Position numbers and translations under genes: made by a program
NCBI GenBank assembly: GCA_001914195.1
Contig: MKYF01000026.1
Location: 1 to 64,000 of the forward strand
Length of the DNA: 64,000 bases
Direction: 5' to 3'
Source: Streptococcus mitis
Lineage (GTDB): Bacteria > Bacillota > Bacilli > Lactobacillales > Streptococcaceae
In this document: positions 36,135 to 44,901 of the stretch, piece by piece
Layout: every line of letters begins with the position of its first letter
How positions within the stretch are numbered: position 1 is the first letter of the stretch
The notes under the pieces: generated by a model
What the model was told of the DNA's origin: nothing
Databases searched by the model: none
The model's input: the letters and a program-made list of their open reading frames with translations, nothing else

Positions 36135-36163
36135 ATTATAACAGAAATTTGCTCTAATAACAA
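36135..36163 (-). promoter_or_regulatory. Promoter of tRNA-Arg
   Basis: TTGTTA (36158-36163) and TATAAT (36135-36140) are spaced by 17 bases, with TG one base before the -10 box. It would start transcription about 5 bases before the mature tRNA 5' end. The tRNA is therefore an independent unit between guaC and rnc. Confidence 0.75.
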
Positions 36164-36189
36164 GTTTTTTTCTAGACGGATAGCCCGTC

Positions 36190-37176
36190 TTAGTGGGAAG
36201 CATCCCCATTCCAAATAGAGTTTTTCACGATAACATAATCAACGTGTTTAAGGTCAGCAACCTGACGTCCACCTGCATATGAAATAGCACTTTGAAGGTC
36301 TTGTTCCATCTCAGTTAAAGTGTCTTGCAAATGCCCTTTGGCAGGAAGTAAGATGCGTTTTCCTTCCACGTTCTTATAAGCTCCTTTTTGGTATTGGGAA
36401 GCTGAACCGTAATATTCTTTGAACTGTTCACCGTCAACTTCAATCGTTTTCCCTGGACTTTCGATGTGTCCTGCAAAGAGGGAACCAATCATGACCATGC
36501 TAGCACCGAAGCGGATAGACTTAGCAATATCACCGTGAGTACGAATTCCTCCATCAGCGATAATCGGTTTACGCGCAGCCTTGGCACACCAACGGAGAGC
36601 AGCCAACTGCCAACCACCTGTACCAAAACCAGTCTTAACCTTGGTGATACAAACCTTACCAGGACCGATTCCGACCTTAGTAGCATCTGCACCAGCATTT
36701 TCAAGTTCACGCACAGCTTCTGGCGTTCCCACATTTCCAGCAATGACAAAAGTATCTGGCAATTCTTTCTTGATGTGTTGAATCATAGAAATCACGCTAT
36801 CCGCATGACCATGGGCAATGTCAATCGTGATGTATTCAGGAGCATCAGCCTTGAGCTGGCTGACAAAATCATACTCATAATCCTTAACACCGACAGAGAT
36901 AGAAGCAATGAGCCCTTGATCATGCATGCGTTTAATAAAAGGAATGCGTCCTGCTTCATCAAAACGATGCATAATGTAGAAGTAACCACCTTTAGCCAGT
37001 TGCTCTGCTACATTTTCATCCAAAATCGTCTGCATATTAGCTGGCACAACAGGTAGTTTAAAGGTGTGATTTCCTAGAGTGACGCTTGTGTCCGCTTCTG
37101 CACGGCTTTTAATGACACATTTATTTGGAATCAATTGAATATCTTCGTAATCAAAAATTGGAAATTCATTTAACAT
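36190..37176 (-). CDS. guaC: GMP reductase
   Basis: This enzyme reduces GMP to IMP with NADPH and returns guanine nucleotides to the adenine branch. At 328 residues it is the compact GuaC2-type. The active-site loop GIGPGKVCITKVKTGFG near residues 169-185 contains the catalytic cysteine. The absence of a CBS pair separates it from IMP dehydrogenase. It is monocistronic with a strong promoter and a ~70-base structured leader. Only a weak GAGA ribosome site precedes the ATG. Confidence 0.95.
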   Translation of the reverse strand: MLNEFPIFDYEDIQLIPNKCVIKSRAEADTSVTLGNHTFKLPVVPANMQTILDENVAEQLAKGGYFYIMHRFDEAGRIPFIKRMHDQGLIASISVGVKDYEYDFVSQLKADAPEYITIDIAHGHADSVISMIQHIKKELPDTFVIAGNVGTPEAVRELENAGADATKVGIGPGKVCITKVKTGFGTGGWQLAALRWCAKAARKPIIADGGIRTHGDIAKSIRFGASMVMIGSLFAGHIESPGKTIEVDGEQFKEYYGSASQYQKGAYKNVEGKRILLPAKGHLQDTLTEMEQDLQSAISYAGGRQVADLKHVDYVIVKNSIWNGDASH

Positions 37177-37197
37177 ATCGATGTCTCGTTTCTTTTG

Positions 37198-37242
37198 TAA
37201 TGACCTACCTATGCTCTCGCATCACTACGTCTTTTCCGACGT
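37198..37242 (-). promoter_or_regulatory. Structured guaC mRNA leader (two hairpins)
   Basis: On the minus strand ACGTC-GGAAAA-GACGT (37227-37242) forms one hairpin. GTAGTGATGC-GAGA-GCAT with a seven-base bulge and then TCATTAC (37198-37228) forms a second that shares its first bases with the first. I recognise no purine riboswitch or other named class. Confidence 0.5.
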
Positions 37243-37253
37243 TTCCTTAATTT

Positions 37254-37282
37254 ATTATAAACTAAAGTACAGTTTTTGTCAA
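37254..37282 (-). promoter_or_regulatory. guaC promoter
   Basis: TTGACA (37277-37282) and TATAAT (37254-37259) with a 17-base spacer, a perfect consensus SigA promoter on the minus strand. Confidence 0.92.
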
Positions 37283-37350
37283 ATAATTTTATAAATTAAA
37301 TTATATCGTTCGGATTTTACTTGTATTAAAAACAAAAGAAAGAGGAGAGA

Positions 37351-38664
37351 TTATCTTCTCCCCACTTCTTTAGTAATATTACTTTTAAATATTTCTTCGG
37401 AGTTTTCCAGCATTTCACAAAATTCACGATAGGATGAAGACTTCTGAGGAATTTGGATAGACCATTTCTTCAACAAAGCTCCATAACCTGCTAGCTTTCC
37501 TATCTCATTATCAACAACCTTATCCTTGCTCGGAAAAACAAGACCAGCTTTCTCAGCTTCTAAAATATAAGAATAAGAAATCAGCTGGAATAAGTCCTCA
37601 CGATTGATCCCTTTTTCAGTGAACTCTAGTTTTTTATATTTAGCATCTAAAACGATTTTTAACTCTTGATGATAAAAATCTGGATATACTTTCCGTTTCC
37701 CAACAGAAAATACCGAAATACCACCTAGTTTTTCTTTATTACGTGGATGGATGAAATCTTTTGGCAACAAGGTATGAACATATTCTTCCCAAAGCCAAGC
37801 AACATCAAAGAGAATGCCATGAATTTTTTGCTCTTGATATCCAAAACCGTGCTTTTCTCTGTTTAATATCATCAGACAAAGTTCTTGCAATTTTCTGTAC
37901 TCTCGAAAGTAGGCATGACGAAGAGGTTTTGTTTGATTTAGTCTTATAATCTTAGCACGATCAGCTTGTTTATACAAAGGTGTTACACGAATTATTTCTG
38001 TAATATTTTCACGATTAGTATAAACGATGCCTCTTCCTAGAGATTTTTGATTTTTAATGTACTCGATAGTATGACGAATCAGCTGCATCATCGGATTGTC
38101 ATAAGTAAATTCTCTTGTAGTATAAGCAATATTACCTGTGAAAGGAAGATTTTTCTTGAGATGATTTACTACATCAATCACTCCCTTGATATGACTATCA
38201 TTATGGGAAAACCTCTGGTATTCCTTATAAAGTCCCTTTCGCATAGCAGCTTCCAAATACTTTGGAAAGAGGTAGATTAAAAGCTGATAGAGTCTTTCCT
38301 CGCTCGATAAACCAACATCCAAACTAGTGAGATTGATATTTAGAACTTTCTGCAATAGATAATGCAAAAAATAGTCATCACTTTTACTCGAAAAGCGAGA
38401 AGAAATGGTTAATCTCTCCTGACCACACCCCAGAAATCCAATCACATTCCCTGTCTTAATTTTCTGATTGACTGTTTCCAAAATCTTTTGGTCCTTATCC
38501 AAATCAGGAGAATTTTTCAGGTCGTTTGGAAATATAAAGATACTATCTTCTTGAGAAAGATTATCTAGAGTTCTATCTAAAAGAACTTGACTAATTTTAG
38601 GATATTCTGTGATAAACTCTTCTTTGTTTAAGGCCTGTTGATTGTCAGTTAACTGCATCGTCAT
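37351..38664 (-). CDS. mcrC: McrC-type nuclease subunit of a type IV restriction system
   Basis: A protein of about 437 residues that supplies the PD-(D/E)xK nuclease and stimulates the GTPase of McrB. The nuclease motif is near residues 310-335 (VYPDFYHQELKIVLDAKYK, with D and DAK as the metal ligands). It overlaps mcrB by about 20 bases. The start is uncertain among ATGs at 38664 and 38658 and a TTG at 38670; the coupled overlap makes any of these workable. The system would cut incoming DNA carrying modified cytosines. The gene is intact. Confidence 0.85.
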   Translation of the reverse strand: MTMQLTDNQQALNKEEFITEYPKISQVLLDRTLDNLSQEDSIFIFPNDLKNSPDLDKDQKILETVNQKIKTGNVIGFLGCGQERLTISSRFSSKSDDYFLHYLLQKVLNINLTSLDVGLSSEERLYQLLIYLFPKYLEAAMRKGLYKEYQRFSHNDSHIKGVIDVVNHLKKNLPFTGNIAYTTREFTYDNPMMQLIRHTIEYIKNQKSLGRGIVYTNRENITEIIRVTPLYKQADRAKIIRLNQTKPLRHAYFREYRKLQELCLMILNREKHGFGYQEQKIHGILFDVAWLWEEYVHTLLPKDFIHPRNKEKLGGISVFSVGKRKVYPDFYHQELKIVLDAKYKKLEFTEKGINREDLFQLISYSYILEAEKAGLVFPSKDKVVDNEIGKLAGYGALLKKWSIQIPQKSSSYREFCEMLENSEEIFKSNITKEVGRR

Positions 38665-40594
38665 CACCAATATCTTGCTGATTTCTCAAATCATATGCTT
38701 TTTTCAAAGTATTCAGTATTTCGTCTTCTTCATAAGAACCACGTAAGTAATCTTCCAAAAGTGGTTTGAGATAATCAGACCAGAGTAATTCATAATCATA
38801 ATCCAATTCTTTTAAATTACGGAAATAACTTGGTCCGATATGATAATGACTGTTTAGCTCCTGAACATTTTCGATAGCAACATTCAAGTTCCTTAGTCGA
38901 GTTTTAGCTTCTTCAGCATGCTCACCTAGTTTTTCATCAAGGATGTATAGTTGGCTTTCAGCAGTAACTTCAACAAAACGGAAACGACGACGCATAGCAA
39001 AATCAAATGTATCCACTGATCGGTCAATATCATTCATGGTTCCTATAATATAGACATTCTCAGGAATATAAAACTTGTCATCACTTTCGTGTAGATTGGC
39101 ATATTGGGTAGAAACTTCCCCATCTCTACCACGATAGCCAGGGTCGATAGAGAAAAAGAGCTCCCCAAAAATCTTAGAAATCTCACCACGGTTGATTTCA
39201 TCGATGATGAAAACGAATTTCTTATCTGTGTTGATCGTTGGAGACACATAATCACATAAGCCATAACTTTCTTTCATGTGATCTAAAACGATTTTTTGAT
39301 AAGTTTCGTACTTTAACTTAGTTTCCTCACCCTTGTACAAAAGATACACTTTTTCTTTGGTAGCAACAGGAGAATCAAACTTCACATTCCCTTGACTATT
39401 TAAACTGGCTGGAACCGAACTACGAGGGAAGAAATATTGTCCTTGCTTTTCATTGATAGCATCCGTTAGCTTAGCCCACGTTTCTTCAAAATTATCTTGA
39501 CCTCCAGTCTTCTGAGCTTCTTTTGCCTTCTGGCAAAACTCTTTAAAAATACCATCTTGTAATTTAAACTCAATAGCTCCATCCCCATTTGATACTGGTC
39601 TCAACCCCTCCACAAAATCTGTATAATCATAGGAAGGGTGAAATTGTACAAAGCCAATTTGATCTTCATTACCACCCGTTAGCTCTGCCGCTATTTCTTT
39701 AGCAAGATAAGTTTTTCCTGTACCAGGTGCACCACGGAGAATGAGGTTTTTGGATTGCAATAAAATATTTTTGTATTTGTTAATATTTTCTAACATGTTT
39801 ACATCTTTCTTCTCTTTTTTCACATAGAAACTAGTAAAATTGTCGTAAAACTCTTTTAAAATATCATTAGGTTCCGCGGTTGATTCCAATTCTAAATCTT
39901 TGACAAGGTATTTATAACCTAAATCTTCATCTTGATTATTACTGTACCATTTTACTATTTTAAATTCTGTGAGTTTAAATCTCTGAAAACCACATCTTAT
40001 ATTTATCCATGAGTTATCAATGTCACTCAATCGATAACCAAAATAAGGTGATTTAATATATCCATTACCACTCCTTGGACCAAAATGACCTGTGTTAAGC
40101 ATTTCAACTTTGTATGGAATACCTTCGATGGTTAGAGCAGGATAAATATGTTCAGCTCCATCTAATTTTTGAGAACGTTTCATTTCTATATCTTTCGAAT
40201 TATAGATATTTGATTGATTCACAAATTTAGACAAAAATTCTCTGAAGACTTTATAACACTCTGAGTTAGTTCCAGTTTTTACAAACTCATAAGATTTATT
40301 TATAAAAGGTAAAATCTCGTCTAATGAATTTTCGTCCTTAATAAAATACTCAGCATCAAGTGTCCAACCAAATGAATCAGGCTTCTTATCAAATATCAAA
40401 AAATCTGAATCACGAAGACTTTTGGAGAGAATGGCAATCTTTATTCCTTTATTCCGAAAATTAATCTCTATAAAGTTTTGTAACTTCCCTTTCATATTTT
40501 TAACCTGAAAAGAAATATAACTTTTTGTTTGATTTTCAATTGCATCTGGGAATTCTTTTTTTACTCTATCAATAAAAGTTGATTCAGATATCAT
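38645..40594 (-). CDS. mcrB: McrB-type GTP-dependent restriction AAA+ subunit
   Basis: A 649-residue motor. The AAA+ GTPase module starts near residue 288 with Walker A GAPGTGKTYLAKE. Walker B is FIIDEINRGEISKIFGELF, and the McrB-specific GTMNDIDRSVDTFDFAMRRRF follows. The ~280-residue N-terminal part does not look like the E. coli McrB reader. Residues 1-110 resemble DUF5655 (a SYISFQVKN...ILPFINKSYEF pattern), and residues 145-225 form a second globular block I cannot name. These should be the DNA- or modified-base-reading domains. A GAGGT ribosome site precedes the ATG. No methyltransferase lies nearby, as expected for type IV. Confidence 0.87.
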   Translation of the reverse strand: MISESTFIDRVKKEFPDAIENQTKSYISFQVKNMKGKLQNFIEINFRNKGIKIAILSKSLRDSDFLIFDKKPDSFGWTLDAEYFIKDENSLDEILPFINKSYEFVKTGTNSECYKVFREFLSKFVNQSNIYNSKDIEMKRSQKLDGAEHIYPALTIEGIPYKVEMLNTGHFGPRSGNGYIKSPYFGYRLSDIDNSWINIRCGFQRFKLTEFKIVKWYSNNQDEDLGYKYLVKDLELESTAEPNDILKEFYDNFTSFYVKKEKKDVNMLENINKYKNILLQSKNLILRGAPGTGKTYLAKEIAAELTGGNEDQIGFVQFHPSYDYTDFVEGLRPVSNGDGAIEFKLQDGIFKEFCQKAKEAQKTGGQDNFEETWAKLTDAINEKQGQYFFPRSSVPASLNSQGNVKFDSPVATKEKVYLLYKGEETKLKYETYQKIVLDHMKESYGLCDYVSPTINTDKKFVFIIDEINRGEISKIFGELFFSIDPGYRGRDGEVSTQYANLHESDDKFYIPENVYIIGTMNDIDRSVDTFDFAMRRRFRFVEVTAESQLYILDEKLGEHAEEAKTRLRNLNVAIENVQELNSHYHIGPSYFRNLKELDYDYELLWSDYLKPLLEDYLRGSYEEDEILNTLKKAYDLRNQQDIGDDDAVN

Positions 40595-40737
40595 AATGCT
40601 TTACCTCGCTTATTAAATAATTATTAAAGGTTCTAAATATTATTTGTTAGTTTAAATATTTTTAATAACTATCTTAACACACATTTCACATATAGAATAT
40701 CACATCTATAGAAAAAAGAAAAGAATTTCTAAAGAAA

Positions 40738-40780
40738 AAGCCCAGCGTTAGGAGCTTCAATCTCTCCTAACACTAGACTT
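40738..40780 (-). terminator. Terminator of the leu operon
   Basis: GTTAGGAG and CTCCTAAC form an 8-bp core stem, extended imperfectly by AAG/CTT and AG/CT pairs. On the minus strand it is followed by CTTTTTC. It lies just after the last gene of the leu operon. Confidence 0.8.
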
Positions 40781-40790
40781 CTTTTCTATT

Positions 40791-41570
40791 TTAATAATAC
40801 TCTCCCTGACGGTAGTCCCATGAGTTAAAGGTGTCTGACAGGTGCATCATAATCTTATCAATGTCAAGCCCTTTGCGGATTACAACTGGAGCTGGTGAAG
40901 TTGAACGTGCTCCTCCTTGTTCTGGGATGAGTTTACCATCTTTATCGACCATAGACACCATCACACCTTGCTCGTAGCGTGTTTCAATCGTTTTGTCAGG
41001 TTGGATTGATGCTACATAGTCGTCTGCTTCGATGACAAGGTCTACAGCTCCTTCGATGCGTTCTCCGATACCTTCTACCTTACCACGATTTCCTTTTCCA
41101 GATGGGTTTGCTGATGAGGCATAAACCATTTTACCTTCTTCCCAAAGTTTAGCAGCCAACTGTTCACCAGCTTTACCAAACTTGATGACAAAACAGCTAG
41201 TACCACGCACGTCAGTCATGAGTTCTTCACGGCCATCACCGTATGCTTTGAGTTTTTCAAAAGCTTCTGGTTTCCAAGGAAGGATACAGCCAAGAAGAAT
41301 ATCTTCATCCCAATGTTTTTGGTAAAAGGCTTCAATTTCTGGGTTGAGCTGTGCTAAGGTTCGAAGCTCATCCATGCTACCGCAGAGAACAACACCTGGT
41401 TTGTTACGATTGCGTTCTTTGGCTGCAAACTTGCGTTCAAGACCAGCCTTATCGCTAGTCATGATGATGTAACCAACTTTGGTAGGGCAAACGATACATC
41501 CGCCCTCACCTTTTAAAATATCATAGCCTTCTTGTGAAAGTGTTCCGTTCCATTGAATGTGTTTTGTCAT
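40791..41570 (-). CDS. YrdC/Sua5-like domain protein
   Basis: A 259-residue protein of the Sua5/YciO/YrdC superfamily, whose characterised members make the threonylcarbamoyl-AMP intermediate of the t6A tRNA modification. The family pattern is present: GGCIVCPTKVGYI near residues 22-34, KERNRNKPGVVL near residues 51-62, and the nucleotide-contact segment YASSANPSGKGN near residue 150. It is unusually long at the C terminus and diverges from canonical Sua5, so a related but separate role is possible. It follows leuD by 27 bases and ends the leu transcript. Confidence 0.78.
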   Translation of the reverse strand: MTKHIQWNGTLSQEGYDILKGEGGCIVCPTKVGYIIMTSDKAGLERKFAAKERNRNKPGVVLCGSMDELRTLAQLNPEIEAFYQKHWDEDILLGCILPWKPEAFEKLKAYGDGREELMTDVRGTSCFVIKFGKAGEQLAAKLWEEGKMVYASSANPSGKGNRGKVEGIGERIEGAVDLVIEADDYVASIQPDKTIETRYEQGVMVSMVDKDGKLIPEQGGARSTSPAPVVIRKGLDIDKIMMHLSDTFNSWDYRQGEYY

Positions 41571-41597
41571 AATTTTATTTCCTTTTCTAATTATCGT

Positions 41598-42191
41598 TTA
41601 ATCCTGCCAGTAGGCTGGTCGTTGTTTTTCATAAGCAGCAATCAAATCTTCATACTGCAAGGTAATACCGATATCATCCAAACCATTTAAGAGTTTGTGT
41701 TTCCATTCGCTATCGATTTCAAAAGTGAATTCACCAACTGGTGAGATGATTTTTTGTTGTTCCAAGTCCACAGTTACCTGATCAGTCGGTTGTAGCTGGG
41801 CCAGTTTCTCTCGAACCTCTCTGGGCTGTACAATAGGCAACATGCCATTATTGAGTTCATTATTGTAATGAATATCCCCAAAAGACCCTGCAATCACAAC
41901 CTTAAAACCATAGTCTGCTAAGGCCCAAGCTGCGTGTTCCCTCGAAGAACCTGCCCCAAAGTTATCCCCTGAAATGAGAATACTGGCTTTGCGATATTCA
42001 GGCCGGTTAAAGACAAAGTCAGGATCCTCAGTATAGAGATCGTCCAGATAACGCCAAGCATACATGAGGTACTTACCAAAGCCTTTTTTATCAATTAACT
42101 TGAGAAACTGCTTGGGTAGGATTTGGTCGGTGTCGATGTTATCATTCATAAGAGGAACGGTCGTTCCCGTATAAACTGTAAATTTCTCCAT
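41598..42191 (-). CDS. leuD: 3-isopropylmalate dehydratase small subunit
   Basis: The 197-residue swivel-domain subunit of isopropylmalate isomerase, the second step of leucine synthesis. Typical features are DNIDTDQILPKQF near residues 17-29 and the substrate loop GDNFGAGSSREHAAWAL near residues 75-91. It is the partner of LeuC, encoded 9 bases upstream in the same operon. Length is normal. Confidence 0.96.
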   Translation of the reverse strand: MEKFTVYTGTTVPLMNDNIDTDQILPKQFLKLIDKKGFGKYLMYAWRYLDDLYTEDPDFVFNRPEYRKASILISGDNFGAGSSREHAAWALADYGFKVVIAGSFGDIHYNNELNNGMLPIVQPREVREKLAQLQPTDQVTVDLEQQKIISPVGEFTFEIDSEWKHKLLNGLDDIGITLQYEDLIAAYEKQRPAYWQD

Positions 42192-42200
42192 ATCCTCTCC

Positions 42201-43583
42201 TTACTGGGCTTCTGGCATTTGTCGAACATCTACGAAACGCCCTGCAATAGCTGCCGCAGCTGCCATAGCTGGACTACAGAGATGAGTCTTAGCGCCAAAG
42301 CCTTGTCTGTCTTCAAAGTTTCGATTGCTGGTTGAGGCGCAGTGAACACCATCAGGGACCTTGTCCGGATTCATCCCTAGGCACATGGAGCAACCCGGGT
42401 CTCTCCACTCAAAGCCAGCATCTAGAAAGACCTTGTCCAAGCCCAACTTCTCAGCAGCTCGTTTCACAGGACGAGAGCCTGGAACCACGATCGCTGTTAG
42501 ATTGGGAGCAATTTTCTTTCCTTTGACAAATCTCGCAGCCAGTTGCAAGTCGCTGAGACGAGCATTGGTACAAGAACCGATAAAGATATAGCCTAGTTCA
42601 ATATCAGCTGGCTTTTGACCAGGCTCCAAGTCCATGTAATTGTAGGCTCGTTCATCATTCATATCCTTAATTTCTGGGAAACTACTGTCAAAGTCAACGC
42701 CCATAGCAGGGGTGGTTCCCCAGGTCACCATAGGAGCAAGGTCTGAGACATCCATCTGGATAACCTTATCATAAACGGCATCCTCATCACTGATAATTGT
42801 TTTCCAATCCGCCACAGCCTCTTCAATGTCCTCTGGAACACATTCTCGTCCCTTGAGATAATCATAGGTGGTTTGATCCGGATTCATAATCCCCATCTTA
42901 GATCCAAACTCGATGGACATATTGCAGATGGTCATTCGCTCTTCCATGCTCAGTGCATCAATAGCTTGTCCACGATATTCCACGACATAACCAACACCAC
43001 AAGCAACGCCGTACTTGGCAATCAAGGCTAAAATGAAATCCTTGGAATAAACTCCTTTTTGAGGGACACCTGTGAATTCTACCAACATTTTCTTGGGTTT
43101 AACCTGCCATAGGGTTTGGGTAGCAAAGACATGCTCCACCTCACTGGTCCCAATTCCAAAGGCGATTGCTCCGAAAGCTCCGTGGGTTGCCGTATGGCTA
43201 TCCCCACAGACGATGAATTTCCCTGGTTGGGTTCGTCCTGTTTCTGGACCAACCATATGAACGATTCCTTGCTTTTCAGAACCGTGGGCCGCATGCTCAA
43301 TTCCAAACTCTTCAACATTTTCAGCCAGCTTATCAATTTGAGCCTTGGAAATCACATCTCGAATATCATAGATATTGACCGTCGGGACGTTGTGGTCAAA
43401 GGTTCCAAATGTCAAGTCTGGTCGTCTCAATCTGCGTCCTGCATCTCGCAATCCTTGAAAGGCTTGCGGACTGGTCACTTCATGAATATAGTGCTGATCC
43501 ACATACATGAGTTGGGGCTGCCCCTCTTCTCCTGTGATGACATGACGGTCCCATAATTTATCAAAAATCGATTTTCCTGCCAT
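42201..43583 (-). CDS. leuC: 3-isopropylmalate dehydratase large subunit
   Basis: The 460-residue aconitase-fold subunit that holds the [4Fe-4S] cluster. The cluster cysteines are in FIGSCTNAR (near residue 340) and DPGCSMCLGMN (near residue 400). The DSHTATHGAFGAIAFGIGTSE block near residues 128-148 is characteristic. It lies between the DUF1294 gene (3-base gap) and leuD. Confidence 0.97.
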   Translation of the reverse strand: MAGKSIFDKLWDRHVITGEEGQPQLMYVDQHYIHEVTSPQAFQGLRDAGRRLRRPDLTFGTFDHNVPTVNIYDIRDVISKAQIDKLAENVEEFGIEHAAHGSEKQGIVHMVGPETGRTQPGKFIVCGDSHTATHGAFGAIAFGIGTSEVEHVFATQTLWQVKPKKMLVEFTGVPQKGVYSKDFILALIAKYGVACGVGYVVEYRGQAIDALSMEERMTICNMSIEFGSKMGIMNPDQTTYDYLKGRECVPEDIEEAVADWKTIISDEDAVYDKVIQMDVSDLAPMVTWGTTPAMGVDFDSSFPEIKDMNDERAYNYMDLEPGQKPADIELGYIFIGSCTNARLSDLQLAARFVKGKKIAPNLTAIVVPGSRPVKRAAEKLGLDKVFLDAGFEWRDPGCSMCLGMNPDKVPDGVHCASTSNRNFEDRQGFGAKTHLCSPAMAAAAAIAGRFVDVRQMPEAQ

Positions 43584-43586
43584 CCT

Positions 43587-43856
43587 TTACCTCCAAATAA
43601 CATATAAGGCTATTAGTGTAGTCACCATCCCAAGAAACCAAACTGTTTTAAAATACCATTTTCTAGTCTTGTGGTGAAAAGCGATTCCTGCTAACCAAGC
43701 ACCAAAACCACCACAAGTAAGAGCTAAAATGAGTAAGATTTTCTCTGGGATTCGCCACGTACGTCTCCTTGCCTTAGATTTGTCAATGTCATAAATGATG
43801 AAAATCATGACATTCCAAATCAAGAGGGCAAGAGTAATTTTTTCGTCTAACTTCAT
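43587..43856 (-). CDS. DUF1294 small membrane protein inside the leu operon
   Basis: An 89-residue protein with three hydrophobic segments (about residues 7-23, 38-62 and 69-88) and a conserved basic stretch DIDKSKARRRTWRIPE between the first two. The CGGFGAWLAGIAFHHKTRK pattern is typical of DUF1294. Its start overlaps the leuB stop by 4 bases and it ends 3 bases before leuC, so it is firmly embedded in the operon. No function is known; the position does not by itself prove a role in leucine synthesis. Confidence 0.85.
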   Translation of the reverse strand: MKLDEKITLALLIWNVMIFIIYDIDKSKARRRTWRIPEKILLILALTCGGFGAWLAGIAFHHKTRKWYFKTVWFLGMVTTLIALYVIWR

Positions 43857-44890
43857 AACCTTGCAATAATCGCTTCCGTCATTTCCTTGGTCGAAGCCTG
43901 TCCTCCTATATCTCTCGTTAAAATTCCAGCTGCCAAGCTTGCCTCAACAGCACGCTCGATACGCTCTGCATCCTCATAACGTCCAAAGCTGTCTCTCAGC
44001 ATCATGGCCATTGATAAAATCATGGAGATAGGATTGGCAATTCCTTGACCAGCAATATCAGGTGCTGAACCGTGAATAGGTTCATAGAGACTTGGTCCAT
44101 TTTTAGAATGACTGGCTGATGGCATAACCCCAAGTGTGCCAGATAGAACGCTTGATTCATCAGAGAGAATATCTCCAAAAAGATTCTCCGTTACAATAAC
44201 ATCAAACTTGGAAGGATTGGTAATCATAAGCATAGCGGCTGAGTCCACCAGCTGGTGTTCCAAGGTCACATCTGGGAAATCCTGTGCGACCTTCTCAGCT
44301 ACTTTCCGCCAGAGTTTTGAGGTCGCTAGAACATTTTGCTTATCGATACTAGTAACGATTTTTCTGCGATTTCTTGCAATTTCAAAGGCTTTGCGAATAA
44401 TCCGCTCCACTTCCTCATAGCTATAGTCGTTGATATCACGCGCTTTTCTTTCTTCAAGAATATGATCCCCAAAGTAAATCCCTCCTGTCAACTCACGCAC
44501 TACGACAAAGTCTACACCAGCAATTCGTTCTGGTTTGAGTGGTGACAAATGCTTGAGACTGTCAAAGATTTTTACAGGGCGAATATTAGCGTAAAGATTG
44601 AGTTCCTTACGGAGAGCCAGCAAGCCTTGTTCAGGCCGAACCGTTGCACTATCATACCGGGGACTACCGATAGCCGCTAGGAGAATGGCATCTGCTTCTC
44701 TACTTGCCTTGAGGGTTTCATCAGGTAAGGGATGCCCTGCAGCATCAATACCTGCACCTCCAAAAGGTCGTCTGTCTATTTCATAGACAAAGCCTGTTTT
44801 TTTAGCTAGAGCCTCCAGAACTTCTAAACCAGCCTCCATGATTTCTGGGCCAATTCCGTCCCCTGCTAGAGCTACTATTTTCTTTGTCAT
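43853..44890 (-). CDS. leuB: 3-isopropylmalate dehydrogenase
   Basis: A 345-residue NAD-dependent dehydrogenase carrying out the third dedicated step of leucine synthesis. The substrate-binding RPEQGLLALRKEL region near residues 85-97 and the metal site near residues 240-255 (ENLFGDILSDESSVL, with the catalytic Asp pair) are visible. The NAD site GSAPDIAGQGIANP is near residue 274. It lies 11 bases after leuA. Confidence 0.96.
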   Translation of the reverse strand: MTKKIVALAGDGIGPEIMEAGLEVLEALAKKTGFVYEIDRRPFGGAGIDAAGHPLPDETLKASREADAILLAAIGSPRYDSATVRPEQGLLALRKELNLYANIRPVKIFDSLKHLSPLKPERIAGVDFVVVRELTGGIYFGDHILEERKARDINDYSYEEVERIIRKAFEIARNRRKIVTSIDKQNVLATSKLWRKVAEKVAQDFPDVTLEHQLVDSAAMLMITNPSKFDVIVTENLFGDILSDESSVLSGTLGVMPSASHSKNGPSLYEPIHGSAPDIAGQGIANPISMILSMAMMLRDSFGRYEDAERIERAVEASLAAGILTRDIGGQASTKEMTEAIIARL

Positions 44891-44901
44891 AGCCTTCTCC
44901 T

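Noticed and set aside
37177..37250. Classical purine riboswitch ahead of guaC
   Set aside because: The three-way junction core and the conserved loop sequences are absent, so I list only an unnamed structured leader.
37351..40594. McrBC as part of a larger defence island
   Set aside because: Flanking genes (guaC, YrdC-like, leu operon) are housekeeping or biosynthetic; no methylase, Abi or toxin-antitoxin gene is adjacent.
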